DNA of 9,392 nt from a bacterium (lineage in GTDB: Bacteria > Patescibacteriota > Minisyncoccia > UBA6257 > 02-FULL-45-10c): assembly GCA_021799965.1 (NCBI GenBank), contig JAJYZL010000016.1, forward strand, positions 1 to 9,392, given 5' to 3'. The notes under the pieces are model-generated. The model was not told the DNA's origin and searched no databases. It saw only the letters and a list, made by a program, of their open reading frames with translations. Within the stretch, counting starts at the first letter, position 1; every line of letters begins with the position of its first letter. A program made the translations under genes and the position numbers. Shown here in pieces: positions 1 to 5,185 of this stretch.

Positions 1-115
1 CGGCTTTAGGAGAGGGATTCTTAAAATGACGGTAAATAGCATAGGTGCCTATAGCGACCGCTGCGGCAATTGCTAGAATTACGCCGACCTGGACAAAACC
101 CTGACTGCGCTTCAC
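1..115 (-). CDS. Prepilin-like/single-TM leader protein, N-terminal part only
   Basis: This is a short reading frame that starts at a GTG (115-113) and runs off the left edge. The visible 38 residues begin with a basic KRSQGFVQVGV segment, continue into a hydrophobic stretch (about residues 10-27) and then a charged YRHFKNPSPK segment. A basic, glycine-containing leader followed directly by a hydrophobic helix resembles type IV prepilin-like or single-pass secreted proteins, which are common as small genes in Patescibacteria. An in-frame TAG lies a few codons upstream and no ATG precedes the hydrophobic stretch in this frame, so GTG is the only sensible start. A GGGAT sequence 9 bases upstream could be the ribosome site. 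The mature domain is outside the window, so its function cannot be named. A generic signal anchor is the alternative. Confidence 0.5.
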   Translation of the reverse strand, partial: MKRSQGFVQVGVILAIAAAVAIGTYAIYRHFKNPSPKA

Positions 116-150
116 GCCCTCATTATCCCACCGCTAGCAGAAAATGTGAA

Positions 151-166
151 GCTCCGCAGGTGGAGC
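151..166. repeat. Small perfect hairpin in the intergenic region
   Basis: GCTCC (151-155) and GGAGC (162-166) form a perfect 5-bp stem with a 6-base loop. It sits next to a second inverted repeat (171-197) in the 95-base gap between the DUF3175 gene and the prepilin-like gene. There is no T-run after it on the minus strand, so it is not a convincing intrinsic terminator. It may be part of a compound palindromic repeat. Confidence 0.45.
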
Positions 167-170
167 GAAA

Positions 171-197
171 TCCTTCCGAAGCAATTCATGCGAAGGA
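171..197. repeat. CCTTCCG...GCGAAGGAGA palindromic repeat, intergenic copy
   Basis: TCCTTC (171-176) and GAAGGA (192-197) form an imperfect stem around a 15-base middle. The element shares its ends and part of its middle (CCTTCCG, AGC, GCGAAGGAGA) with the hairpin at 549-571, which lies inside the DUF3175 gene. Two related copies in one short region suggest a dispersed palindromic element. One copy is intergenic and the other is translated. Confidence 0.5.
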
Positions 198-210
198 GAA
201 CAAATAAAAC

Positions 211-627
211 CTATGCTCGTCCGAAAAGGCGCCGCAGGCTGGCTTTGGCTTTTTCTAAAATATTTTTCCGCCCTAGCGGGAGATTCTTGCCCGCGCGGTT
301 GATGTAGAAGTTGAGCATCGACATCGCCGACTGATAGGGTGTCCCCTTGCGCCGTGCACTTTCTTCGGCGGAGCGCTTAAGAGATTCGGCGATCTCTTCC
401 GGATTGTTTTTGGTGAATATGCCCTCCTCGAGGTCCAGAGCGTTGCTTTCTTTTGTCACCCTCCCCGACCAATATTTGGATTTTTTATTCTCCTTTGCTG
501 GATTCCGACTTATTTGTCGGTCGGATGAAGGCGACAAAGGAGAATAACCCTTCCGCAGCTTTAGCGAAGGAGAGTTAAAGGCTTGGGAAGAATTTCTCTT
601 AATATCAACTACCCCTTTGATTGTCAT
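211..627 (-). CDS. DUF3175 family protein with a palindrome-encoded N-terminal extension
   Basis: This is a 138-residue basic protein. Residues 51-137 match my recollection of DUF3175: KYWSGRVTKES, LEEGIFTKNNPEEIAESLKRSAEESARR, then PYQSAMSMLNFYINRAG and a final LRRLFGR. The family has no established function. Family members as I know them are about 100 residues, so the first 50 residues are extra, and much of that stretch (about residues 18-48) is encoded by two inverted repeats (485-547 and 549-571). I chose the ATG at 627 because AAGGA lies 5 bases upstream and the frame begins just after the mrr stop; the longer frame would need a GTG at 642. Its base composition is higher in GC than the accessory block, so it may belong to the resident chromosome. 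Confidence 0.8.
   Translation of the reverse strand: MTIKGVVDIKRNSSQAFNSPSLKLRKGYSPLSPSSDRQISRNPAKENKKSKYWSGRVTKESNALDLEEGIFTKNNPEEIAESLKRSAEESARRKGTPYQSAMSMLNFYINRAGKNLPLGRKNILEKAKASLRRLFGRA
485..547. repeat. 63-bp palindromic element inside the DUF3175 gene
   Basis: A perfect 13-bp inverted repeat, TTATTCTCCTTTG (485-497) and CAAAGGAGAATAA (535-547), encloses an inner stem CCGAC (505-509)/GTCGG (516-520) with a 6-base loop. The length is a multiple of three and the element stays open in the coding frame, where it encodes the low-complexity stretch YSPLSPSSDRQISRNPAKEN. This resembles the palindromic elements inserted in frame into Rickettsia proteins. That comparison is an analogy, not a claim of homology. 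Confidence 0.65.
549..571. repeat. CCTTCCG...GCGAAGG hairpin repeat, coding copy
   Basis: CCTTC (549-553) pairs with GAAGG (566-570), followed by GC/GC inside, with one bulged C and a 7-base loop. It directly abuts the larger palindrome at 485-547 and encodes the NSPSLKLRKG part of the DUF3175 protein. Its ends and part of its middle match the intergenic element at 171-197. Confidence 0.5.
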
Positions 628-628
628 T

Positions 629-1189
629 TTATTCCTTAACACTAGCAGCTTGGCTTAATTTTATATATTCGACCAACCTATTACCGTCGATTAATTCTAT
701 CGGCTTATCCTCTGCAAACATCTCGTCCTCCGGAGTAAAATATCCGGTAGTAACCAAAAAGCCCTTTCCTTTTGCCAAATGATCGGCCATAGCGCCGTAA
801 AAGTCTCTAACCATGCTGGGGCCGACTTTATTCTTATACTTTTTACACTGGATATAATTTTCGACTCCATTTTTCCTGGCGATTACATCTATCCCGCCAT
901 CGCCCGAACCGCCAGTAACCTCAGTCTGGTATCCTAGCTTAGAAAACAATCCAGCGACATATTCCTCGAACTCGCTCGGATCCATTTTTCTTAATCCAGC
1001 TAAAATTTCCCTATCCGAACGCCACTTTTCTCCCGATTTAAAGCGGGTCTTAATGCGTATGTTGTCAACTAGATTTGGAAGCCAATATTCAAAGATTAAT
1101 TTAAGAAGCACTATAACCGCGACTATAGTCCAAAGAGGCCATAACGATTTTATCACCAGCCAGATTGGTTCAATTATTGTTATCAACAT
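629..1189 (-). CDS. Membrane-anchored Mrr-type restriction endonuclease
   Basis: The 186-residue protein has a hydrophobic N-terminus (about residues 5-35) followed by a basic linker (RIKTRFKSGEKWR). A restriction endonuclease fold of the Mrr_cat type covers about residues 66-175. Visible motifs are LRKMDPSEFEEYVAGLFSKLGY (66-87), GGSGDGGIDVI with D101, and YIQCKKYK with Q114 and K116, giving the D...QxK active site of this family. Mrr-type enzymes cleave modified or foreign DNA; here the catalytic domain would sit on the cytoplasmic face of the membrane. The gene begins 16 bases after the hsdS stop, probably in the same transcript, although no clear ribosome site is present. It lacks an N-terminal Mrr winged-helix domain, so its modification specificity cannot be predicted. 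Confidence 0.85.
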   Translation of the reverse strand: MLITIIEPIWLVIKSLWPLWTIVAVIVLLKLIFEYWLPNLVDNIRIKTRFKSGEKWRSDREILAGLRKMDPSEFEEYVAGLFSKLGYQTEVTGGSGDGGIDVIARKNGVENYIQCKKYKNKVGPSMVRDFYGAMADHLAKGKGFLVTTGYFTPEDEMFAEDKPIELIDGNRLVEYIKLSQAASVKE

Positions 1190-1203
1190 TAAAATATTTT
1201 AAT
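1188..1203. promoter_or_regulatory. 16-bp perfect AT palindrome at the mrr start
   Basis: ATTAAAATATTTTAAT is a perfect 16-bp palindrome filling nearly all of the hsdS-mrr gap and covering the first two bases of the mrr start codon. It could be an operator, or an AT-rich promoter element giving the nuclease its own control. AT-only palindromes also arise by chance in such DNA, so this is tentative. Confidence 0.25.
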
Positions 1204-1205
1204 AC

Positions 1206-2324
1206 CTAATTTTTCGTTAAAATATCTAGATCCATTTCTCCAGACATCGACTTGTGTAAAGCCGAGTCAAACAATTCTTTTAGCTTTGTTTTTTGCTCGA
1301 CAAGTTGTTTTTTATAATCTTGAACTGCGGAAAGTCTGTCAACGATTTGCTTTTGAGAAGCCATTGACGGTAAATCGATTTTGATACTATCAAATACATC
1401 CTTATTGGCGCGGGGTAGATTCGCACCGGCCATACTTGCTGAACTTTTTTGAACGATACATGGCTGTTGCAAAATAGCCCACAAGAGCTGAGGAGCAATG
1501 ACATCAAGTTTAGGCCTCAACACCCAAATGTCGGTGGAGCAGACACCAGCAAAATCAGCGAGCCAAACTTTATTGAGATATGGCCTTAACTTTCCATAAA
1601 GAATATCGCCTGACTTGAAGTGTGTTTTTGTGCTTTTTATAAATCTACCCTCGATAGGCTTAAGACTAACTAACTGTCCAGTATTCGATTCAATATTTTC
1701 CAAACCGATAAAATTAAATATCTGATCGGGTTGCTTGGTAGGTAGAATTGCCTCTGTAACCCTTGTAAAAACGGTTCCAAGTTTTTTTAGTTCCCGTCCC
1801 TTGCCGGCTGGATCGAGTTCTTGATGTAAAAGCGACTGGAAAAGCTCGTCGGTTTTCTGAATAAGTTCGTCATTTAACTTTTGCGCCTCGACAATTTTAT
1901 CCAGCCGCTCAACGATCTGTTTTTGAATTTCGAGAGGTGGAACTGGTATTTTTTGATTTTTTAACAAATAAAAATGTCTTTTGTATCCAAGATTTTGAAC
2001 TGGCTTAAATAAAAGTGTGTAATAAAAAAACTTAGGTAATAAGCCTTCTTTGGGCTTAAGAATTTTTATGCCGTCAGCACCATACGCAAACGGAAAATCT
2101 ACATACTTTAAAATCCGCGTATGGTCGCCAAAAATTACAACCGGCAAGTCTCCTTGATAAAGCTTTTGTTCATCATTAATAAACCCGGCGATATAGTCTT
2201 CACCCTGATCTATAACTGGATATTTTCCGTTATCCCGGTATTCACCGCGTTTGATCTTAACAGGAATTATTCCATTTTTTTTCAAAACATCTCCTAATTT
2301 TTCTGTTGGCCAGTTAACTTTCAT
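1206..2324 (-). CDS. hsdS: Type I restriction-modification specificity subunit HsdS
   Basis: The 372-residue protein has two target recognition domains, each followed by a conserved helical spacer. The repeated signature is visible as IPVPPLEIQKQIVERLDKI (126-144) and IDLPSMASQKQIVDRLSAV (316-334), each leading into a long helix (EAQKLNDELIQKTDELFQSLL and YKKQLVEQKTKLKELFDSAL). The first domain reads a half-site through residues 1-125 and the second through about 178-315. HsdS joins two HsdM subunits and sets the bipartite sequence recognised by both methylase and nuclease. I chose the ATG at 2324 because it overlaps the upstream stop as ATGA and gives the usual MKVNWPTEKLGDV start; a longer frame from 2381 would overlap the upstream gene. 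Length and both repeats look complete. Nearly 2.9 kb of other genes separate it from hsdM, which is unusual. Confidence 0.93.
   Translation of the reverse strand: MKVNWPTEKLGDVLKKNGIIPVKIKRGEYRDNGKYPVIDQGEDYIAGFINDEQKLYQGDLPVVIFGDHTRILKYVDFPFAYGADGIKILKPKEGLLPKFFYYTLLFKPVQNLGYKRHFYLLKNQKIPVPPLEIQKQIVERLDKIVEAQKLNDELIQKTDELFQSLLHQELDPAGKGRELKKLGTVFTRVTEAILPTKQPDQIFNFIGLENIESNTGQLVSLKPIEGRFIKSTKTHFKSGDILYGKLRPYLNKVWLADFAGVCSTDIWVLRPKLDVIAPQLLWAILQQPCIVQKSSASMAGANLPRANKDVFDSIKIDLPSMASQKQIVDRLSAVQDYKKQLVEQKTKLKELFDSALHKSMSGEMDLDILTKN
2294..2316 (-). repeat. Junction repeat copy D (true hsdS start)
   Basis: On the minus strand this reads TTAACTGGCCAACAG then AAAAATTAG and encodes VNWPTEKL of HsdS. 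It shares TAACTGGCCAAC and the following A-rich ATTAG with copy A (3573-3594), and the TGGCCAAC core with copies B and C. As the only copy within an intact hsdS, it is the likely parent of the others. Confidence 0.6.
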
Positions 2325-2548
2325 ATTTTCATATCTGCTGGGAAATCCTCGGGCTTTGTTTGTTTCAACGATTCTATACATTCGCGAGATATTATCGCCC
2401 CACCTTTTGGATTCTTCCGTGACAAATCGTTTTGACGATCCATATTAAAACAAAGCCACCATAACTTCTGTTGTGTTTTATCTAATCCCAACGGCATAAG
2501 AGTTTTTAATTCCTCGTTTACGGTTTTTCGCATTTCTTCTTTTCTCAT
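2321..2548 (-). CDS. Hypothetical 75-residue protein in the hsdM-hsdS accessory block
   Basis: I do not recognise this protein. It is 75 residues, highly charged at the start (MRKEEMRKTVNEEL), with a tryptophan pair in KLWWLCFNMDRQ at about residues 28-39 and no membrane segment. It begins at an ATG preceded by an AGAGAA sequence about 7 bases upstream, and its TGA overlaps the hsdS ATG as ATGA, which argues for translational coupling. That coupling, together with its position in an otherwise tightly packed operon, is the main reason to treat it as real. It could be a small regulator or partner of HsdS, an antitoxin-like protein for the neighbouring HEPN proteins, or the remnant of a longer gene. 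None of these is supported by motifs. Confidence 0.55.
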   Translation of the reverse strand: MRKEEMRKTVNEELKTLMPLGLDKTQQKLWWLCFNMDRQNDLSRKNPKGGAIISRECIESLKQTKPEDFPADMKI

Positions 2549-2570
2549 GATTGTTCTCTATTTATTTGAT

Positions 2571-2618
2571 TTAATCCGCGACCCTCATCTTTCTCCCATT
2601 CTTTGTTGGCCAAGTCAT
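2571..2618 (-). pseudogene. 15-codon mini-ORF, likely remnant of an hsdS start
   Basis: Directly after the AbiV stop, an ATG opens a 15-codon frame, MTWPTKNGRKMRVAD, ending at TAA (2573-2571). Its first seven residues are identical to the AbiV start and it shares WPT with HsdS. It probably reflects a leftover 5' end of an hsdS-like gene and not a functional peptide. It could still pass ribosomes from AbiV to the 75-residue gene 22 bases downstream. Confidence 0.4.
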
Positions 2619-2625
2619 ATTATTT
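2605..2625 (-). repeat. 21-bp direct repeat, copy C (after AbiV)
   Basis: This 21-bp sequence is identical to 3149-3169. On the minus strand it contains the AbiV stop (TAA, 2622-2620), one base, then ATGACTTGGCCAAC, which opens the mini-ORF. The two copies are 544 bp apart and bracket AbiV. Confidence 0.85.
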
Positions 2626-3162
2626 CATAAAACCCTTTGTACCAATTTGGTTACAGCCGAATTCTCCCGACACTTCCCATATTCTTTCTAGGGCAACTTC
2701 CACAAGATGCATTATCTCATTAGCATCTTTCTCTGTAATTTGCTCCTCTGGTTTAATAATCTTTTTGTTTTTGGAATCGACTTCAACATATAATGCATTT
2801 AATCTTTTATTAAAGTTTGGTTCTTGAGGATTAATCTCTTCTAAGTCATCGACATCAGGTCCTATCCATTTTAGATTGTGAGGATAAGAATTTGCATCCA
2901 CATGAGCCCAAATTACTCTTTTTATTTTCTGCTTATGGTTTCTATAAAATTTTTCAAACTCTTCTTCAGAACGCAGTCCAGTGAAAACATCGGCGGCAAA
3001 TTGCGACTTCGATATTTCTTCCAAACCAGTAAAAGCGAGAGCGTAAGCTCTAGTAAAACGTTTATGACCATAAAGCAACTCCGCCTCTTCTAGTAAATCA
3101 ACGGCATTATTATGTGCGGCTCTATAAATTTCTAAATATTTATTTTTAGTTGGCCAAGTCAT
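2620..3162 (-). CDS. AbiV-family abortive infection protein (HEPN)
   Basis: This is a 180-residue soluble, helical protein. The AbiV pattern is clear: NNAVDLLEEAELL (18-30), a KRFTRAYALAFTGLEEISKSQ helix (34-54, with E48-E49), then FEKFYRNHKQKIKR (69-82). AbiV proteins abort phage infection; the lactococcal founder stops phage protein synthesis. The family falls in the HEPN superfamily, whose active members are ribonucleases with an Rx4-6H motif; R82-VIWA-H87 fits that spacing here but may be coincidental. The gene starts one base after the stop of the membrane protein gene, as TAA-T-ATG. Its first residues (MTWPTKN) look like an hsdS start fused to the AbiV domain, and the whole gene lies between identical 21-bp repeats. 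I infer a cassette that came with, or created, that repeat. Confidence 0.75.
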   Translation of the reverse strand: MTWPTKNKYLEIYRAAHNNAVDLLEEAELLYGHKRFTRAYALAFTGLEEISKSQFAADVFTGLRSEEEFEKFYRNHKQKIKRVIWAHVDANSYPHNLKWIGPDVDDLEEINPQEPNFNKRLNALYVEVDSKNKKIIKPEEQITEKDANEIMHLVEVALERIWEVSGEFGCNQIGTKGFMK

Positions 3163-3169
3163 ATTATTT
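3149..3169 (-). repeat. 21-bp direct repeat, copy B (AbiV start)
   Basis: This copy is identical to 2605-2625. On the minus strand it contains the TAA of the membrane protein gene (3166-3164), one base, and the AbiV start ATGACTTGGCCAAC. Recombination between B and C would delete AbiV exactly and leave one junction. Confidence 0.85.
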
Positions 3170-3565
3170 AAACCCCAAATCTTCTCGCATTAAACCTTCG
3201 ATTTCATCTGCATTTTCCCAGAGTTTTTTAAAATCAAACTCCTTTTCGTTATTATCGGAGCATTTCTTATAAACTTCACTAACATAAGTCAGAAATACTT
3301 TTAATTTTTTATTCAAATCAGAACTCGAAACTAAAAGACATTTTGCGCTGACTTCTGCTAATACAGTAATATCTAAACTTTGCCCGTGTTTTACTAACGA
3401 AATGAACCTGCTTTCCAGATGTGCGGCAAATTCTCTGTACGCCTCAAGTTTTGCATTAAAAATTCTTTGTTCTTTCTCATTGCGTTTCTGCATAAATGCA
3501 GACATAACTGTAGCAACAACACTGCTTGATAGTATGGATATAATAATTGTAGTTATTGAATTCAT
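3164..3565 (-). CDS. Small membrane-anchored protein with a cytoplasmic helical domain
   Basis: This 133-residue protein of unknown family has one N-terminal hydrophobic segment (about residues 4-24, TTIIISILSSSVVATVMSAF). It is followed by a basic, charged helix (MQKRNEKEQRIFNAKLEAYREFAAHLESRF) that looks like a coiled coil, and then a helical tail ending MREDLGFK. The positive residues after the segment suggest that the C-terminal part is cytoplasmic. Small proteins of this layout are frequent in defence loci, where they may bring a partner to the membrane or sense damage, but I cannot assign a function. The gene begins 26 bases after the Ymh-family stop and ends one base before the AbiV ATG, so coupling to AbiV is likely. 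An AbiV partner or an immunity protein are open possibilities. Confidence 0.65.
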   Translation of the reverse strand: MNSITTIIISILSSSVVATVMSAFMQKRNEKEQRIFNAKLEAYREFAAHLESRFISLVKHGQSLDITVLAEVSAKCLLVSSSDLNKKLKVFLTYVSEVYKKCSDNNEKEFDFKKLWENADEIEGLMREDLGFK

Positions 3566-3572
3566 TTTTCGT

Positions 3573-3594
3573 CTAATTTTTTGTTGGCCAGTTA
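3573..3594 (-). repeat. Junction repeat copy A (degenerate hsdS start)
   Basis: Directly at the Ymh-family stop (TAA, 3594-3592) the minus strand reads TAACTGGCCAACAAA then AAATTAG. It aligns with the hsdS start at 2316-2294 with one missing base and a few changes. Read in the hsdS frame it gives NWPTKN and then a stop. This looks like a decayed copy of the hsdS 5' end. Confidence 0.6.
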
Positions 3595-4308
3595 TTTTTC
3601 GTATTCATCTAATAAACGCATCAATAGACTCGCTAGAGCGAGATAATCTAATGCCCGATAAGGATCGTTGAGTGCAATATTTTCATGCGCCTTTCTGTTA
3701 CGGATACCAACAATACCCTTAAACAGAAAAGCTATACCACGCTGTTCATCTTTTTCTTCCTCGCTTTGGAGATTGTTAAATTTAATAAGAGGATTTTGTC
3801 GATCAAAATCGAAAGCGCGACTCATTACTTTAGTACCGTCTAAATTACCACCATCTTGTGCGTTCACGTAATCTTTTACGCGCTTTATTACTTCCTTAAA
3901 TCCTGCTTCGACGGCTTCAGCATAATGACCATCCTCAAATTTTTTACCAACAACTTCTTTGATACGCTGGTGTAAGTCATAGTCATTAAAACCAACGAAG
4001 CGACCGATGTTTAAAATAGAATCACTTTCTAACCTTTCAAATTCTGTAATTGCTGATTCTATGAATTGCTTTTTGTTATCTAACTCTTCCAGATATTGTC
4101 GAATATTAAATGATTCGTCGGTGTATGAAAAAACAACAGCTTGTTGTTTGTTGAATAATTTCAAATACTCCTCACCAAAAAGATCGCGAATTAAATTCGA
4201 TGTCGTATTTTTCCAAATATCATAATTTGGTCCCCATTGTTTGTCGTTTTTTAGAGCCCCAATTTTATTGATTTGTTCCTTAAGAAGTTTTAATAGTCGT
4301 GTATCCAT
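3592..4308 (-). CDS. Hypoth_Ymh (TIGR02391) family HEPN protein
   Basis: The protein is 238 residues. Its C-terminal half (about 110-238) matches the Hypoth_Ymh/TIGR02391 family: FEDGHYAEAVEAGFKEVIKRVKDYV (124-148), GTKVMSRAF (158-166), then GIAFLFKGIVGIRNRKAHEN (191-210) and a closing LASLLMRLLDEY helix. The family belongs to the HEPN superfamily, and R203-NRKA-H208 gives the Rx4H ribonuclease motif. Members are known near restriction loci, phages and plasmids, which fits this position. An RNA-cleaving abortive effector is the natural inference. I use the ATG at 4308, 4 bases after the upstream stop, because the longer frame opens with TTG at 4320. The N-terminal third is unassigned. It probably works with the preceding gene, since the two are tightly coupled. 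Confidence 0.8.
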   Translation of the reverse strand: MDTRLLKLLKEQINKIGALKNDKQWGPNYDIWKNTTSNLIRDLFGEEYLKLFNKQQAVVFSYTDESFNIRQYLEELDNKKQFIESAITEFERLESDSILNIGRFVGFNDYDLHQRIKEVVGKKFEDGHYAEAVEAGFKEVIKRVKDYVNAQDGGNLDGTKVMSRAFDFDRQNPLIKFNNLQSEEEKDEQRGIAFLFKGIVGIRNRKAHENIALNDPYRALDYLALASLLMRLLDEYEK

Positions 4309-4312
4309 AAAC

Positions 4313-5185
4313 TTATTCAACTAATTTTTGTAGAATTAATCTCATAATGAGACCTGATAAATAAAGAAATGCCTCCGTATCTTCTTGATTTGGAATAAAT
4401 TTGTCGCTTACTCCGGCATGCCTCCCGAATTCCTTACTAAGCTCTCGATAGGAATTAAAAATCTTTTTCCACTCCTTATCAATTACGAGTTTGTCGACTA
4501 ACGCATTAAAATTTTTGTCGAACGACAACGTAGAGGTTTTGAGATATTCCTGAGTTAATTTCTCAACCGCCTGAAACGCGTTACTAAACACGTCCTTTCT
4601 TTTTACCGGATCACTAATTGATTGGGAGTAATGATCAATAGCATTTTTATATAGAACTGAAACCTTTGGGTTGCCTTTTAACCACTTTAGCACGTCTTCA
4701 ATCAGTTTTTCATTAAATTCCTCCACTCCTTCCGGATAAAACTTTCCATCCTGCCAAGAGATGCCTAAAGAAGCCGGCTGGGTAAGAGCATTTTGAACTA
4801 CAGTATTAATTTTCTTTTGCCATTCATCATCTCCATAGCCGTAAGACCCGCTACGAGAAAAGTAGTCATATAAAATTTCTATTAGCAGCATTGTGCTCTC
4901 AAAGTTTCCACCAGAAAAAATATTAAGGGACGGTCTATATGTTTCTGTAGCATATACATATCTTTGGTTATGGTGACTAACAAGCTGGGCGGGATCTTGG
5001 TTAAATTCAATAGCAACAAAATCAAATAGCGATTTACCAGTTACGGAATAGGAGTAAGACCATCCGATTTCTTCATCCAAAGGGTCGATGAGAAAATGTT
5101 TTATTTTGTTCAAAAAATCCCGCCTCACTTCTTCGAGATCAATCGTCTGGCCAAATCGTTTCTTAAAATCAAAAATTCTACTCAT
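4313..5185 (-). CDS. Abi/HEPN-like protein downstream of hsdM
   Basis: The protein is 290 residues, soluble, with no membrane segment. The start (FDFKKRFGQTIDLEEVRRDFLNKIKHFL, 5-32) loosely resembles AbiJ-type N-terminal domains. A middle tract (LPASLG..., about 136-200) is unassigned, and the C-terminal helices (201-290) end with YRELSKEFGRHAG (246-258) and EAFLYLSGLIMRLI (271-284). That ending is typical of Abi-like HEPN domains, where a histidine precedes an acidic helix carrying a LxLSGxxxR pattern. R247 and H256 are eight residues apart, so the canonical Rx4-6H is absent and the domain may be inactive or atypical. Its ATG overlaps the hsdM TGA as ATGA, and it is followed after 4 bases by the Ymh-family gene. 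Family assignment is tentative. Confidence 0.55.
   Translation of the reverse strand: MSRIFDFKKRFGQTIDLEEVRRDFLNKIKHFLIDPLDEEIGWSYSYSVTGKSLFDFVAIEFNQDPAQLVSHHNQRYVYATETYRPSLNIFSGGNFESTMLLIEILYDYFSRSGSYGYGDDEWQKKINTVVQNALTQPASLGISWQDGKFYPEGVEEFNEKLIEDVLKWLKGNPKVSVLYKNAIDHYSQSISDPVKRKDVFSNAFQAVEKLTQEYLKTSTLSFDKNFNALVDKLVIDKEWKKIFNSYRELSKEFGRHAGVSDKFIPNQEDTEAFLYLSGLIMRLILQKLVE

Noticed and set aside
151..197. Hairpins after DUF3175 as an intrinsic terminator
   Set aside because: No T-run follows either stem on the minus strand, so the repeat interpretation is better supported.
628..642. GTG start at 642 for the DUF3175 gene
   Set aside because: It overlaps the mrr stop and has no better ribosome site; the ATG at 627 has AAGGA 5 bases upstream.
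2325..2381. Longer hsdS reading frame starting at 2381
   Set aside because: The extra 19 residues (MYRIVETNKARGFPSRYEN) overlap the upstream gene by 61 bases and do not look like an HsdS start; the ATG at 2324 gives an ATGA overlap and the usual NWPTEKLG beginning.
2294..3594. Junction repeats as a CRISPR array or as attachment sites
   Set aside because: There are only four unequal copies spaced by whole genes, with no cas genes and no integrase or recombinase in the window.
2251..3671. Plus-strand open frames of 65-89 codons opposite the accessory genes
   Set aside because: They run antisense to well-supported minus-strand genes, have no recognisable domains and look like shadows.
4309..4320. 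Earlier TTG start for the Ymh-family gene
   Set aside because: TTG at 4320 would add only MNKF and overlap the upstream stop; the ATG at 4308 just after that stop is simpler. The difference has no effect on the domain.
5148..5153. Further TGGCCA site within the Abi-like gene (and another in hsdR near 6836)
   Set aside because: These lack the flanking bases of the junction repeat and are not at gene ends, so they look like chance matches to a six-base palindrome.
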